Positions 32,894 through 41,486 of a stretch of 64,000 nucleotides of DNA are shown piece by piece. This DNA comes from Chitinophaga sp. Ak27 (GTDB lineage: Bacteria > Bacteroidota > Bacteroidia > Chitinophagales > Chitinophagaceae), in assembly GCF_012726295.1 (NCBI RefSeq), contig NZ_JABAOB010000006.1, forward strand, positions 310,001-374,000, read 5' to 3'. A program made the position numbers and the translations under genes. The first letter of the stretch is position 1. Each line of letters starts with the position of its first letter. Under the pieces are notes generated by a model, which saw only the letters and a list, made by a program, of their open reading frames with translations, was not told the DNA's origin and made no database searches.

Positions 32894-34703
32894 GACTTTC
32901 TATATCTACTTTCCCATTGGCGGGGGCATAAATACCATCAATTTCCGCTTTGTATTTCTCCAGTACCACCTTTCGTTTGGCCTTTAGGGTGGGGGTTAGT
33001 TCCCCGCCGTCCACGGTCCATTCTTTGGGTAGCAGTACAAATTTCTTTACCTGCTCAATGTGGTTGAAGAATTGGTTGTACTTCTCTACTGCCTGTTTGA
33101 AAAGGTCCTGCACATCGGGGTGTTTCAGCAGCTCTTCGTTGGAATTGGCCGTAATGCCGCGTTTCTGGGCCCAGTTCTTCAAATTGGAGAAGGAAGGAAC
33201 GATCAGGGCGGCGGTAAACTTGCGGTCTTCGCCTACTACCATGATTTGTTCTATGTAGGGCGACTCCTTGAACTTATTTTCAATAGGCTGAGGCGCTACA
33301 AACTTGCCACCAGAGGTTTTGAAAAGTTCTTTTTTGCGATCGGTAATCTTCAGGAACTTGTTATCAATGAGTACGCCTATGTCGCCGGTATGGAACCAGC
33401 CATCTTTGATGGCATCAGCGGTAAGATCGGGGCGTTTGTAATAACCAATGGTAATATTAGGCCCTTTACAGAGAATTTCCCCATCTTCTGCGAGTTTTAC
33501 TTCAATGCCGCTGATAATGGGGCCTACCGTGCCAAACATACGGTCTTCCACGGTAATGCGGTTAACGCTGATGACCGGCGATGTTTCGGTAAGGCCATAG
33601 CCCTCCATAATGGGAATACCGCCGGCAGTAAAGATTTTGAGTAGGCGCACCTGGCAGGCTGCAGCACCGCTCACGATAGCCTGGATATTACCTCCCAAAG
33701 CAGCCCTCCATTTGCTGAAAACCAGTTTGTTAGCTAGTTTTAGCTGTAGGTTATACCAGGCGCCCTGGTCTTTATTGATTTCGTACCGTTTGCCTAAGTC
33801 AACCGCCCAGAAAAACAGCGCCCGTTTAATGCCTTTGAGCTCCAGGCCGGTGGCCATAATCCGCTCATATACTTTTTCCAGCAGCCGGGGCACAGTGGTA
33901 AAAATGGTCGGTTTAACTTCTTTCAGATTATCTCCAATGGTGTCCATACTTTCGGCATAGTAAATAGGTACACCGGTGGTGAGATATAGGTAAGTCACCA
34001 TTCTTTCAAAAATATGGTTTAGGGGAAGGAAGCTCAGGGCTTTGGCGTCCTTGTTTACCGGCAGGTAGGGCTTACAGGCCAGCACATTACTCATGATATT
34101 GTGATGGCTTAGCATCACGCCTTTGGGGGTGCCCGTGGTCCCGGAGGTATAGATGATGGTGACCAGTTCTTCGTGTGAAATATTTTTCTTCCCTTCCTCT
34201 ATCTGTGCAAAATCCGCTTCATTGCCCATGTCAAGTATTTCCGTCCAGTGGCGGGCGCCTTCTATTTTGTTGAAGGTGAAGATCTCCCGGATGGTTGGAA
34301 ATTTATCACGCAATGCGGTTACTTTATCGAGCAGGTCTTTATCGCTTACAAAGAGAATGCGCGCTTCTGCGTCATTGAGTACATAGGCCAGTTCGTGTTC
34401 ACTGATAGTAGGATAGATGGGAGTGAGTACTGCGCCCAGCTGTTGTACCGCCAGGTCGGTGAGCAGCCATTCCGGCCGGTTAGGTGAAATGACGGCTATT
34501 TTATCTTTTTCTTCATTATGTTTAATGCCCGCCCTGATGCCTAGTTTGAGCAGGCCTGAACTAAACCGGAGGGTAATGTCCGCTACTTCCTTTGTGCTGT
34601 ATTTTCTCCATTCCCCATTTTCTTTACCGGCCAACATATCTGCTTTGGGATAGTTGGAGAGTTGGTAAGCAATCACGTCAAATAGTCGCTGCGGTAGATC
34701 CAT
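32889..34703 (-). CDS. Long-chain acyl-CoA synthetase (AMP-forming)
   Basis: 604 residues, the usual length of bacterial long-chain fatty acyl-CoA ligases of the FAA1/FadD15 group. Adenylation motifs: IIYTSGTTGTPKGVMLSHHN (P-loop, near residue 190), GYGLTETSPV (A5), WFHTGDIGVL (A7) and the ITDRKKELFKTSGGKFVAPQPIE hinge region carrying the catalytic Lys segment. It activates fatty acids to acyl-CoA for degradation or lipid synthesis at the inner membrane. Single gene between the tRNA and a 2TM-protein gene on the same strand. Confidence 0.94.
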   Translation of the reverse strand: MDLPQRLFDVIAYQLSNYPKADMLAGKENGEWRKYSTKEVADITLRFSSGLLKLGIRAGIKHNEEKDKIAVISPNRPEWLLTDLAVQQLGAVLTPIYPTISEHELAYVLNDAEARILFVSDKDLLDKVTALRDKFPTIREIFTFNKIEGARHWTEILDMGNEADFAQIEEGKKNISHEELVTIIYTSGTTGTPKGVMLSHHNIMSNVLACKPYLPVNKDAKALSFLPLNHIFERMVTYLYLTTGVPIYYAESMDTIGDNLKEVKPTIFTTVPRLLEKVYERIMATGLELKGIKRALFFWAVDLGKRYEINKDQGAWYNLQLKLANKLVFSKWRAALGGNIQAIVSGAAACQVRLLKIFTAGGIPIMEGYGLTETSPVISVNRITVEDRMFGTVGPIISGIEVKLAEDGEILCKGPNITIGYYKRPDLTADAIKDGWFHTGDIGVLIDNKFLKITDRKKELFKTSGGKFVAPQPIENKFKESPYIEQIMVVGEDRKFTAALIVPSFSNLKNWAQKRGITANSNEELLKHPDVQDLFKQAVEKYNQFFNHIEQVKKFVLLPKEWTVDGGELTPTLKAKRKVVLEKYKAEIDGIYAPANGKVDIESL

Positions 34704-34736
34704 ATAACTGTCGAATTTCGTTTTAATTCAATGATA

Positions 34737-35024
34737 TCAGGGTCGCGTGTGTTGTTGCTCCTGGAGCTTTTCATATTCTTTCAGCGCATCGCCATAAGGG
34801 TCTTTATGGTAAGCATTAAAATATTGAAAAGCGAGTGCAATACCCCATCCCAGCGACATCCACACTGGCCAGGGAGTACCATGCATTTTGTTACTGTCTG
34901 TCAGAAACCAAACGGCCCATAATCCCAGGTTAATAACAAGGTAAATAATGAGATGAGATTTAAACCTGGCCCTGGCTTTCGCTATGCGCCATAGTCGCTC
35001 GTCTCGTTCTTGGGAAGTTTCCAT
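34737..35024 (-). CDS. 2TM domain-containing protein
   Basis: 95 residues: a charged N-terminus (ERDERLWRIAKARARFKSHL), two membrane helices (IIYLVINLGLWAVWFL and WPVWMSLGWGIALAFQYF), and the end HKDPYGDALKEYEKLQ. This is the 2TM domain (PF13239-type), sometimes found at the N-terminus of sensor kinases but here free-standing. Function unknown. It lies 33 bp upstream of the acyl-CoA synthetase gene and could be co-transcribed with it. Confidence 0.88.
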   Translation of the reverse strand: METSQERDERLWRIAKARARFKSHLIIYLVINLGLWAVWFLTDSNKMHGTPWPVWMSLGWGIALAFQYFNAYHKDPYGDALKEYEKLQEQQHTRP

Positions 35025-35106
35025 CGCAGTCAGTTTTAGATAGTAGTGGTGATACTAAATTTAAAATATTTTATTGGCTTCGCGCAGAAAAAAACGAAAA
35101 GCGAAC

Positions 35107-35772
35107 TTAACGGGTAGCACTGATATCGAAGGAAATATTTACCTGTGAGTTGATCAGTTTATCCTGCAGCGATTTGTCGGCCCGGTAACTGATTCCCCAT
35201 TGGGTGCGGTCTATATTGAAGTTGGCAATGGCCCTGATCTGGTGCTTCGTAAAAGTGATAATGGCCGGGAAGGAAATATTTTTGGTAGAGTCTTTCAACG
35301 TCAGGTTGCCGTTAATGGTATGGGTGGCATTTTTTAAAGTAGGTAAATCACCCACTGCCGGCTGAAAAGGCGTTACGCGGGTAATTTCAAAGGTGGCACG
35401 GGGATATTTTTTGACATCGAAAAACATTTGCCCTTTCAGTTCATTTTCCAGTTTGTGTTGCATGGCGGTATCACCTGCCAGGTCAACATCTTGCAGGGAA
35501 TTCATGTTGATGATAAGCTGTCCGCCTGTAATAACGGAGTCTTGTGCATAGAGCGCTCCACCTGCCAGTTTCAGGGTGCCATGATGTTTGCCGGTAGGTT
35601 TGGTACCGATCCACTCCACCTGGCTGGCGGCCGTGTCAGGCAGATAAGCATTGCCCGTTCCGGGTTGCACGGTCTGTGCTTCGGTAATCGTAGCTTTATC
35701 AGCTTTGGGCGCCTGCTCACATGCTATGGTATAGCAGGTAGTAACGAAAATGACAGATAGCAGTTTTCTCAT
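35107..35772 (-). CDS. YceI family lipoprotein
   Basis: 221 residues. Signal sequence with a possible lipobox TIAC (Cys18), then a lipocalin-like YceI domain: SQVEWIGTKPTGKHHGTLKLAGGALYAQDSVITGGQLIINMNSL, FDVKKYPRATFEIT, and WGISYRADKSL near the C-terminus. YceI proteins bind long isoprenoid or amphiphilic molecules in the periplasm. The neighbour upstream on the same strand is paaN, separated by a terminator-like hairpin, so it is probably its own transcript. Confidence 0.92.
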   Translation of the reverse strand: MRKLLSVIFVTTCYTIACEQAPKADKATITEAQTVQPGTGNAYLPDTAASQVEWIGTKPTGKHHGTLKLAGGALYAQDSVITGGQLIINMNSLQDVDLAGDTAMQHKLENELKGQMFFDVKKYPRATFEITRVTPFQPAVGDLPTLKNATHTINGNLTLKDSTKNISFPAIITFTKHQIRAIANFNIDRTQWGISYRADKSLQDKLINSQVNISFDISATR

Positions 35773-35795
35773 AAATACATATAGGCTTTAAACAA

Positions 35796-35823
35796 CAAGC
35801 GCCCCTTGATTCCGGGACGCTTG
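35796..35823 (-). terminator. Terminator after paaN
   Basis: Minus strand stem CAAGCGTCCC / GGGGCGCTTG with one mismatch, followed by TTGTTT; 12 bp beyond the paaN stop codon. Confidence 0.75.
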
Positions 35824-35835
35824 CCAATGTTTTTG

Positions 35836-37491
35836 TTATTCAGCCAGTTCCCGGTTGCCCACCCACACAAATCGCTTCACAATAAACTCCTGGTTGGTAA
35901 AGCTGGCGTTTCCTGCCGGATTACCACCGGTAACATGGAAGTCGGAAAATGCAGCATGTTGATTCACCCAGATAAACCCGGTAAGATTAAAGGATACAGG
36001 GGTGAATACGCTGTTCATTTCTTCTTCTATTTTGTCTTTGGTAGGTTTGTCCGTAGCATAGGCGGCACAGGTGATAGCGCCATATTTAACCGCCATCTGT
36101 TTGGCCAGTTGAATGCTATGGTCTGTATCCCTGGTTTTAATGATCAGGATAACAGGGCCGAATAGCTCTTTCTCGTAAATAGCTGTATCGGCGCTACTCA
36201 CTTCCAGTATTGTAGGAGAGCATATCCTGGCTTTGTTAAATTCTTCGTTGGCTATTGGACCGCCTTCCAGTATTACCTTTCCGCCCAGGTGCCGGGCTTC
36301 TTTGGCCCTCGCCAGGGTTTGGTCGTTTTGTATGGCGCCCAGGGTGCCGGCCCCCATTTTAGGATGGTTGACCAGGCCCACCACGGCATCCCTTAACTGT
36401 TGTACCACTTCATTAAAAGATACATGCCCACTGGCGGTATTGATCCCATTTTCGGGGATAAAGAAGTTCTGTGGCGCGGTACACATCTGCCCGGAATACA
36501 GGCTAATGGAAAAAGCAAGGTTCTCAATAACGGGACCTAATTCTTTTACGCTATCCATTATAACGGAATTAACGCCAGCTTTCTCCGTAAATACGGTCTT
36601 TCCCGGAAGGGATTCTATATAGTTGCCGAAGGCGCTGCCGCCGGTGTAGTCAATGAGTCTGACATCCGGATGTTCGCATAGCTCCTTGGTAATCAGGTGA
36701 TCTGAGCTATCGGCTGCCAGTTGGCAGATATGAGGATCATAGCCATTGTCCCGCAAAGCCTGTTGTATGGCGCTAACGGCGATAGCTATGGGAAGAACAG
36801 CTTTGGGATGTGGTTTTACAATGACCGGGTTGCCGGTAATCAGATCGGCATATACACCAGGCAGGGTATTCCATACAGGGAAAGTAGAGCAGCCAATGAC
36901 CGCGCCGGTGCCTTTGGGAATAGGCTTAAAGGTTTTATAAAGCCGGATGTTAGTTTTGCCCATTGGCTTTTCCCATTCCAGGTGGGGAGGGTAGCGTTGC
37001 AACTCGTGGTAACCAGTGGCAATGGCTTCGAGGGCACGATCGTTGGCATGCGGACCGGAAGCCTGGAAGCTCATCATGAAACTTTGCCCGGTAGTATGCA
37101 TGGTGGCATTGGCGATGTCGAAGAAATAATCTTTGATACGCTCCAGGGTTTCGGTGAGGGCGCCGGCTCTTTCTGCTACTGGTAACTTGCCCCAGCTTTT
37201 TCCCGCCTCGGCAGCTTTGCTAAGTAAATCACTGACCGCAAAAATGGGATAACTCACGCCTAAAACTTCCTGGGTGTAGGGAGATACCTCTTCACCGCTC
37301 CAGCCTGTTTCTCCGGTTTGCAATAACTGTTTGAAGGGCTTGCCCAGCAGTTGCTGGTAACTCTGAACGCCCTTTGCATGGGCTTCTTCACCGTAAGCTT
37401 TGGGGTGCTCCGGGTATTGCGAGTAAAAAGTTCTTTCGTGGTTCGCCTTTACCGCGTTGTTGATGGTGTTTTGGTGTTTGGTAACGAGCAT
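35836..37491 (-). CDS. paaN: PaaN-type aldehyde dehydrogenase (phenylacetate degradation)
   Basis: 551 residues, matching the stand-alone PaaN family of aldehyde dehydrogenases rather than bifunctional PaaZ (no MaoC hydratase domain follows). Features: GKSWGKLPVAERAGALTE, GTGAVIGCSTFPVWNTLPGVYADLITGNPVIVKPHP (NAD-binding region), GGSAFGNYIESL, and SLYSGQMCTAPQNFF with the catalytic Cys. It should oxidise the ring-opened CoA-linked semialdehyde of aerobic phenylacetate degradation. No other paa genes are in the window. A Met 39 bp upstream lies in a hairpin, so the Met at 37491 (MLVTKHQNTINN) is preferred. Confidence 0.9.
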   Translation of the reverse strand: MLVTKHQNTINNAVKANHERTFYSQYPEHPKAYGEEAHAKGVQSYQQLLGKPFKQLLQTGETGWSGEEVSPYTQEVLGVSYPIFAVSDLLSKAAEAGKSWGKLPVAERAGALTETLERIKDYFFDIANATMHTTGQSFMMSFQASGPHANDRALEAIATGYHELQRYPPHLEWEKPMGKTNIRLYKTFKPIPKGTGAVIGCSTFPVWNTLPGVYADLITGNPVIVKPHPKAVLPIAIAVSAIQQALRDNGYDPHICQLAADSSDHLITKELCEHPDVRLIDYTGGSAFGNYIESLPGKTVFTEKAGVNSVIMDSVKELGPVIENLAFSISLYSGQMCTAPQNFFIPENGINTASGHVSFNEVVQQLRDAVVGLVNHPKMGAGTLGAIQNDQTLARAKEARHLGGKVILEGGPIANEEFNKARICSPTILEVSSADTAIYEKELFGPVILIIKTRDTDHSIQLAKQMAVKYGAITCAAYATDKPTKDKIEEEMNSVFTPVSFNLTGFIWVNQHAAFSDFHVTGGNPAGNASFTNQEFIVKRFVWVGNRELAE

Positions 37492-37523
37492 ATTCAGATT
37501 TTGAGATTTACAATTTACGGATT

Positions 37524-37557
37524 TAGTCATTCAGTTGCTACAGCAACTAAATGACTA
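37524..37557 (-). terminator. Hairpin between the TPR gene and paaN
   Basis: 16-bp arms TAGTCATTcAGTTGCT / AGCAACTaAATGACTA with one mismatch and a 2-nt loop, 29 bp past the upstream gene's stop and about 33 bp before paaN. No strong T-run, so it may be a terminator or a leader structure. Confidence 0.55.
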
Positions 37558-37586
37558 TACGGGTAAATCCAAAAAATATCCAAATA

Positions 37587-38663
37587 CTAGTACCCCGAAT
37601 TAATCAGCGTAAACTTCCCATCGTTGTAATACTCATCCGGTCTTGGCTTTAATGGGTAGCTGCGTTGAAACTTCTGGAAGGCATCGTAATCCTGTTTGTG
37701 TAATCCTACCCAGGCTTTATAGTTGGCCTGGTTGGAGGCTGGGCCAAATAACCACTGGTTGTAAGAGTCAAACATTCCTTCCTGCAACAGTTTACGCTGA
37801 AAGTCGAAGAGCGCATACGGATACTTCATACCATAAAAATTAAACCAGTCGAGCAGAAAACGGGTACGTACCATTATCAAAGCATCGGGATCTATTCCGC
37901 CCGTTACTACGCTGATCTGTTTACCCATACAGGCTTTATAGGCCTCTACGAAGTCGCTTCCACCACCTCTTTTTCCCTTTTTATCGTCGGTCAGCGCACT
38001 TTCGAACAGCGACGGATCATTGAATAATTTCTTATAGGATTCCAGTACTATATTCCTGATCTCTGCGGTACGGGTGGTGAAACTTTCCATATTCATGAAG
38101 GTTTCGCCATACAATATGCACCAAAGCGGATTGTTACTGTAGCTGTATGTTTTGGTGGCATTGTAGTAGTTGCCCGGAAATCCCGGATCCTGCTCAATAC
38201 CTTTAATCCAGCTCTTCAATGCTGCATCATACATCTTGAAGTTCATCTGCATATTGCCGTTGTCATTGTACAGCTCCCCGCTGTTGGGGAATTTGCGGAT
38301 GCCACGTTCGTAGATACGTTGCGCTGCTTTCCATTCTTCCCGTCCTATAAAAATATTACCAGCTATCTGGAATGTCTGTACGTCTGCCTCTTTGCTGTTC
38401 AGCAAAGGTTCTATCACACTCTTGGCTTTTACAAGGTCTCCTTTCAGGTAGAAGGTAAAGCCCAGCTGCTTTTTATATTCAAAATTGTCCGGCTCCAGTT
38501 GTAAGGCCTGGTTCAACACCAGTATAGCATTGGAATAATCTCCGGTACGTATAAAGCCGCTGGCTGTATTGTACAATTCCTTGGCATCCTGCGCCACTAC
38601 TACCTGCGAAAATAAAACTCCTGCAACTATAAATGCTTTCAATAAAGAAGACCGCTTATTCAT
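37587..38663 (-). CDS. Periplasmic TPR-repeat protein, unknown function
   Basis: 358 residues. Signal peptide (MNKRSSLLKAFIVAGVLFSQVVVAQ) and at least four tetratricopeptide repeats in the first half (YNTASGFIRTGDYSNAILVLNQALQLEPDN.., AGNIFIGREEWKAAQRIYERGIRKFPNS, DNGNMQMNFKMYDAALKSWIKGIEQDP). The C-terminal half (about 180-358) is not TPR and has many aromatic residues. Not assigned to a characterised family. The Met at 38663 begins the signal peptide; the longer frame to 38717 is rejected. Confidence 0.85.
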   Translation of the reverse strand: MNKRSSLLKAFIVAGVLFSQVVVAQDAKELYNTASGFIRTGDYSNAILVLNQALQLEPDNFEYKKQLGFTFYLKGDLVKAKSVIEPLLNSKEADVQTFQIAGNIFIGREEWKAAQRIYERGIRKFPNSGELYNDNGNMQMNFKMYDAALKSWIKGIEQDPGFPGNYYNATKTYSYSNNPLWCILYGETFMNMESFTTRTAEIRNIVLESYKKLFNDPSLFESALTDDKKGKRGGGSDFVEAYKACMGKQISVVTGGIDPDALIMVRTRFLLDWFNFYGMKYPYALFDFQRKLLQEGMFDSYNQWLFGPASNQANYKAWVGLHKQDYDAFQKFQRSYPLKPRPDEYYNDGKFTLINSGY

Positions 38664-38837
38664 TCCTTGTCTGTCGTTTGTTGTAAAAGTAAGGAAAATG
38701 GGGTAATGTGCCGCCAATCAATCGATCCGCAGGTAGGCAAAGAAAATGCCAGGTTTATATTATTTTAAATTATAATTTGGGTGATAGGGAGATAAACTGT
38801 CTCTCCCCGCTGAAAGCGGGGAGAAGAACTGATGATA

Positions 38838-40082
38838 TTAAATAGTATGGGTAATCAGGCCATCACGCAGCTTCGGCTCAAACCAGGTACTTTTGGGCGG
38901 CATTACATTACCACTGTCGGCAATATCAAATAATTGCTGAATGGTAACCGGGTACAGGGCAAAGGCAACTTTCATTTCCCCACTGTCTACACGTTTCACC
39001 AGTTCCCCGAGTCCGCGGATACCTCCCACAAAGTCGATGCGTTTATCAGTGCGTTGGTCTTTGATGCCCAGCAGTTTGTCGAGCACATTGTTAGAAAGGA
39101 TGGTTACATCCAGGATGCCGATTGGGTCGGTAGTATAAGTGCCCTCTTTGGCTACGAGGCGGTACCATTTGCCTTCCAGGTACATGCTGAATTCATGCAG
39201 CATGGTGGGCTGTTGTGGCAAATGGCCGATTTCTTCCACCGTGAAATCGTAATCGAGGCGGGACAGCAGCTCTTCTTTGCTCAAGCCGTTGAGGTCTTTT
39301 ACCACCCGGTTGTAGTCCAGGATAGCCAGCTGGCTGGCTGGGAATATAGTGGTGAGGAAGTAGTTGATCGGATTTTCTATAGACGTGATTTTACCGGCGG
39401 CTTCAAATTCTTTTTGTACCAGGCTGGCGGAGGCGGCGCGGTGATGCCCGTCGGCAATGTAAGTACAGGGCACTTTCTCCGCAAAGAGGGTCGTGATTTC
39501 CTGGACAGCTGAAGGCGTATTTACCACCCAAACCGTGTGCTGGATGCCATCGTCGGCCTTGAAATCGTATACCGGTTTGTTATGCTCCTGCCAGCGGTCT
39601 ATCAGGGCATTTAATTCCGGTACATCGTTGTAGGCCAGGAATACGTTCCCGGTTTGTGCCTTGGTGGTTTTAATATGATTAATCCGGTCCAGTTCTTTGT
39701 CGGGACGGGTAAATTCGTGTTTTTTAATGATGCCGTTGTTGTAGTCGGCAATGGAGGAAACGCATACCAGTCCTGTTTGGGCGCGGCCGTTCATCACCAG
39801 CTTATAAATATAATAGGCGGGTTGTGCTTCTGCGAAAAGTACACCTTCCTGTACCAGTCGATGAAGGTTTTCTGCAGCCTTGTCATATACCTGCTGGCTA
39901 TGGGTATCAATGCTTTCGGGTAAATCTATTTCAGATTTAGAAACATGATAATATGAATACGGGTTACCGGTTGCAGCGGTTCTTGCCTCGTCCGAACTGA
40001 GTACGTCGTAGGGTCTTGCTGCTACCTGGGCGGCCAATGCTTCTTTGGGTCTTAATCCATTAAAAGGTCTGATAATAGCCAT
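38838..40082 (-). CDS. DUF1015 family protein adjacent to serC
   Basis: 414 residues with the DUF1015 signatures: N-terminal RPFNGLRPK..ARPYDVL, the central KKHEFTRPDKELDRINHIKTT around 120-140, and CTYIADGHHRAASA with DGHHR at 211-215. The family is widespread but uncharacterised. It lies 137 bp downstream of serC on the same strand. The DGHHR segment recalls the G-x-H-R motif of ParB-like free-serine kinases, which makes a link to serine or phosphoserine metabolism a reasonable idea, though this is inference. Confidence 0.88.
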   Translation of the reverse strand: MAIIRPFNGLRPKEALAAQVAARPYDVLSSDEARTAATGNPYSYYHVSKSEIDLPESIDTHSQQVYDKAAENLHRLVQEGVLFAEAQPAYYIYKLVMNGRAQTGLVCVSSIADYNNGIIKKHEFTRPDKELDRINHIKTTKAQTGNVFLAYNDVPELNALIDRWQEHNKPVYDFKADDGIQHTVWVVNTPSAVQEITTLFAEKVPCTYIADGHHRAASASLVQKEFEAAGKITSIENPINYFLTTIFPASQLAILDYNRVVKDLNGLSKEELLSRLDYDFTVEEIGHLPQQPTMLHEFSMYLEGKWYRLVAKEGTYTTDPIGILDVTILSNNVLDKLLGIKDQRTDKRIDFVGGIRGLGELVKRVDSGEMKVAFALYPVTIQQLFDIADSGNVMPPKSTWFEPKLRDGLITHTI

Positions 40083-40146
40083 GATATAGATATATAATTT
40101 TTGAGGGTAAATGTTATAATAAAAATAACGATTTATCCCTAACGAA

Positions 40147-40197
40147 TTACGGAGTTACGGGGAGTTATCTGTAAAATAACTATCCGCAACTCCGTAA
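40147..40197 (-). terminator. Large hairpin between serC and DUF1015 gene
   Basis: Arms of 22 bases, TTACGGAGTTaCGGgGAGTTAT on the left pairing with the complementary right arm with two mismatches. It starts 22 bp after the serC stop on the minus strand. Probably a terminator or attenuator that lowers read-through into DUF1015. Confidence 0.6.
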
Positions 40198-40219
40198 ACA
40201 GAGATATCTTTATTTTTTA

Positions 40220-41293
40220 TCAGGCCTTTTTCAGGGAGAAATATTTCATGGCTTCTACCATCACTTCTACACTTTCATAAGGCAGGGCATTATACATGGA
40301 TACGCGGAAGCCGCCGGAGAGACGGTGTCCTTTGATCCCAACAATGTCTTCCTTCTTACAGAACTTCAGGAATTCGTCCTCCATTTCCGGTTTATCCATG
40401 ATGAAGCAGGCGTTCATCTTGCTACGGTCTTCTTTCACCACGGTGCCACGGAACAGCGGGTTATGGTCAATTTCATCGTACAGCAAGGCTGCTTTTTTAT
40501 CATTGATTTTTTCAATGGCAGGAATACCGCCCTGTTCCTTCAGCCAGCGCAGTGTAAGCATGCTGATGTATACAGCAAAAACGGGAGGGGTGTTGAGCAT
40601 GGAACCATTTTCAATATGGTTGCGGTAATCCATGATACCGGGTATCTTGCGGGAATTCACTTTGCCCAATATGCTCTTGCGTACTGCCACCATGGTAGCA
40701 CCTGCGGCGCCCATGTTTTTCTGTACACCGGCATAAATCAGCGAGTACTTGTTAAAGTCCATGCTGCGGCTCATGATGTCGCTACTCATATCAGCTACCA
40801 GGGGTACGTCGGTCACCGGGGTCATATGCCATTGGGTACCATAAATAGTATTGTTGGTAGTGATATGCAGGTAGCTGGCCTGCGGCGGAATGGTGAACTG
40901 TTTGGGGATGTGATTATAGTTGCTTTCTTTGGAGCTGGCTACTACGTCAACGTAACCAAACACTTTGGCTTCTTTGATGGCTTTGTTAGACCATACGCCG
41001 GTATCTACATATGCCGCTGTTTCACTGCTTTCCAGCAGATTCATTGGCACCTGCATAAACTGCGTGGTAGCTCCTCCATGTAAGAAGAGCACCTCAAAGT
41101 CGTCATCAAGCTGCATCAATTCCCTCACCAGGTTGCGCGCCTCGTCCATCACCGCGATAAACGGTTCCGTTCTGTGACCAATTTCCAGTATCGACATGCC
41201 CGACCCTTCAAAGTCAATCAGCGCTTTACTGGCTTTGTACAATACCTCGTTGGGTAATACAGAAGGACCTGCGTTAAAATTATGCACCTTCAT
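40220..41293 (-). CDS. serC: Phosphoserine aminotransferase
   Basis: 357 residues, normal SerC length. Features: MKVHNFNAGPSVLPNEVL at the N-terminus, VLFLHGGATTQFMQVPMNLL, ADMSSDIMSRSMDFNKYSLIYAGVQKNMGAAGATMV (Lys in the VQKN segment is the PLP lysine), and SGGFRVSMYNALPYESVEVMVEAM at the C-terminus. It converts 3-phosphohydroxypyruvate and glutamate to phosphoserine, and also serves pyridoxal phosphate synthesis. An in-frame Met 39 bp upstream adds an unconserved charged tail and is rejected. Confidence 0.96.
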   Translation of the reverse strand: MKVHNFNAGPSVLPNEVLYKASKALIDFEGSGMSILEIGHRTEPFIAVMDEARNLVRELMQLDDDFEVLFLHGGATTQFMQVPMNLLESSETAAYVDTGVWSNKAIKEAKVFGYVDVVASSKESNYNHIPKQFTIPPQASYLHITTNNTIYGTQWHMTPVTDVPLVADMSSDIMSRSMDFNKYSLIYAGVQKNMGAAGATMVAVRKSILGKVNSRKIPGIMDYRNHIENGSMLNTPPVFAVYISMLTLRWLKEQGGIPAIEKINDKKAALLYDEIDHNPLFRGTVVKEDRSKMNACFIMDKPEMEDEFLKFCKKEDIVGIKGHRLSGGFRVSMYNALPYESVEVMVEAMKYFSLKKA

Positions 41294-41430
41294 GTTGCGA
41301 TTCAGATTAAATTCATTTTTTGATCTTTCCACTTTGTTTTGGTTTTTCTAAGGAAACGGAAAAAAAACGGCACGGGTGTTTTAAAACCTGTAAGGCGCGT
41401 GGTGTAGGATAGGCTAAAAGATGGTATGGG

Positions 41431-41438
41431 CAAAGATA
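41431..41438 (-). promoter_or_regulatory. Candidate -7 box for serC
   Basis: Minus strand TATCTTTG, a perfect TAnnTTTG. It would give a leader of about 130 nt before serC. The -33 box is not clear. Confidence 0.45.
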
Positions 41439-41486
41439 AAATTTCTTTTCTAATTATTTAGAATTACTATAAATATTTTAGCGCAC

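Noticed and set aside
40325-41083. 252-codon plus-strand frame opposite serC
   Set aside because: Lies wholly inside serC and shows no domain; complementary-strand artefact.
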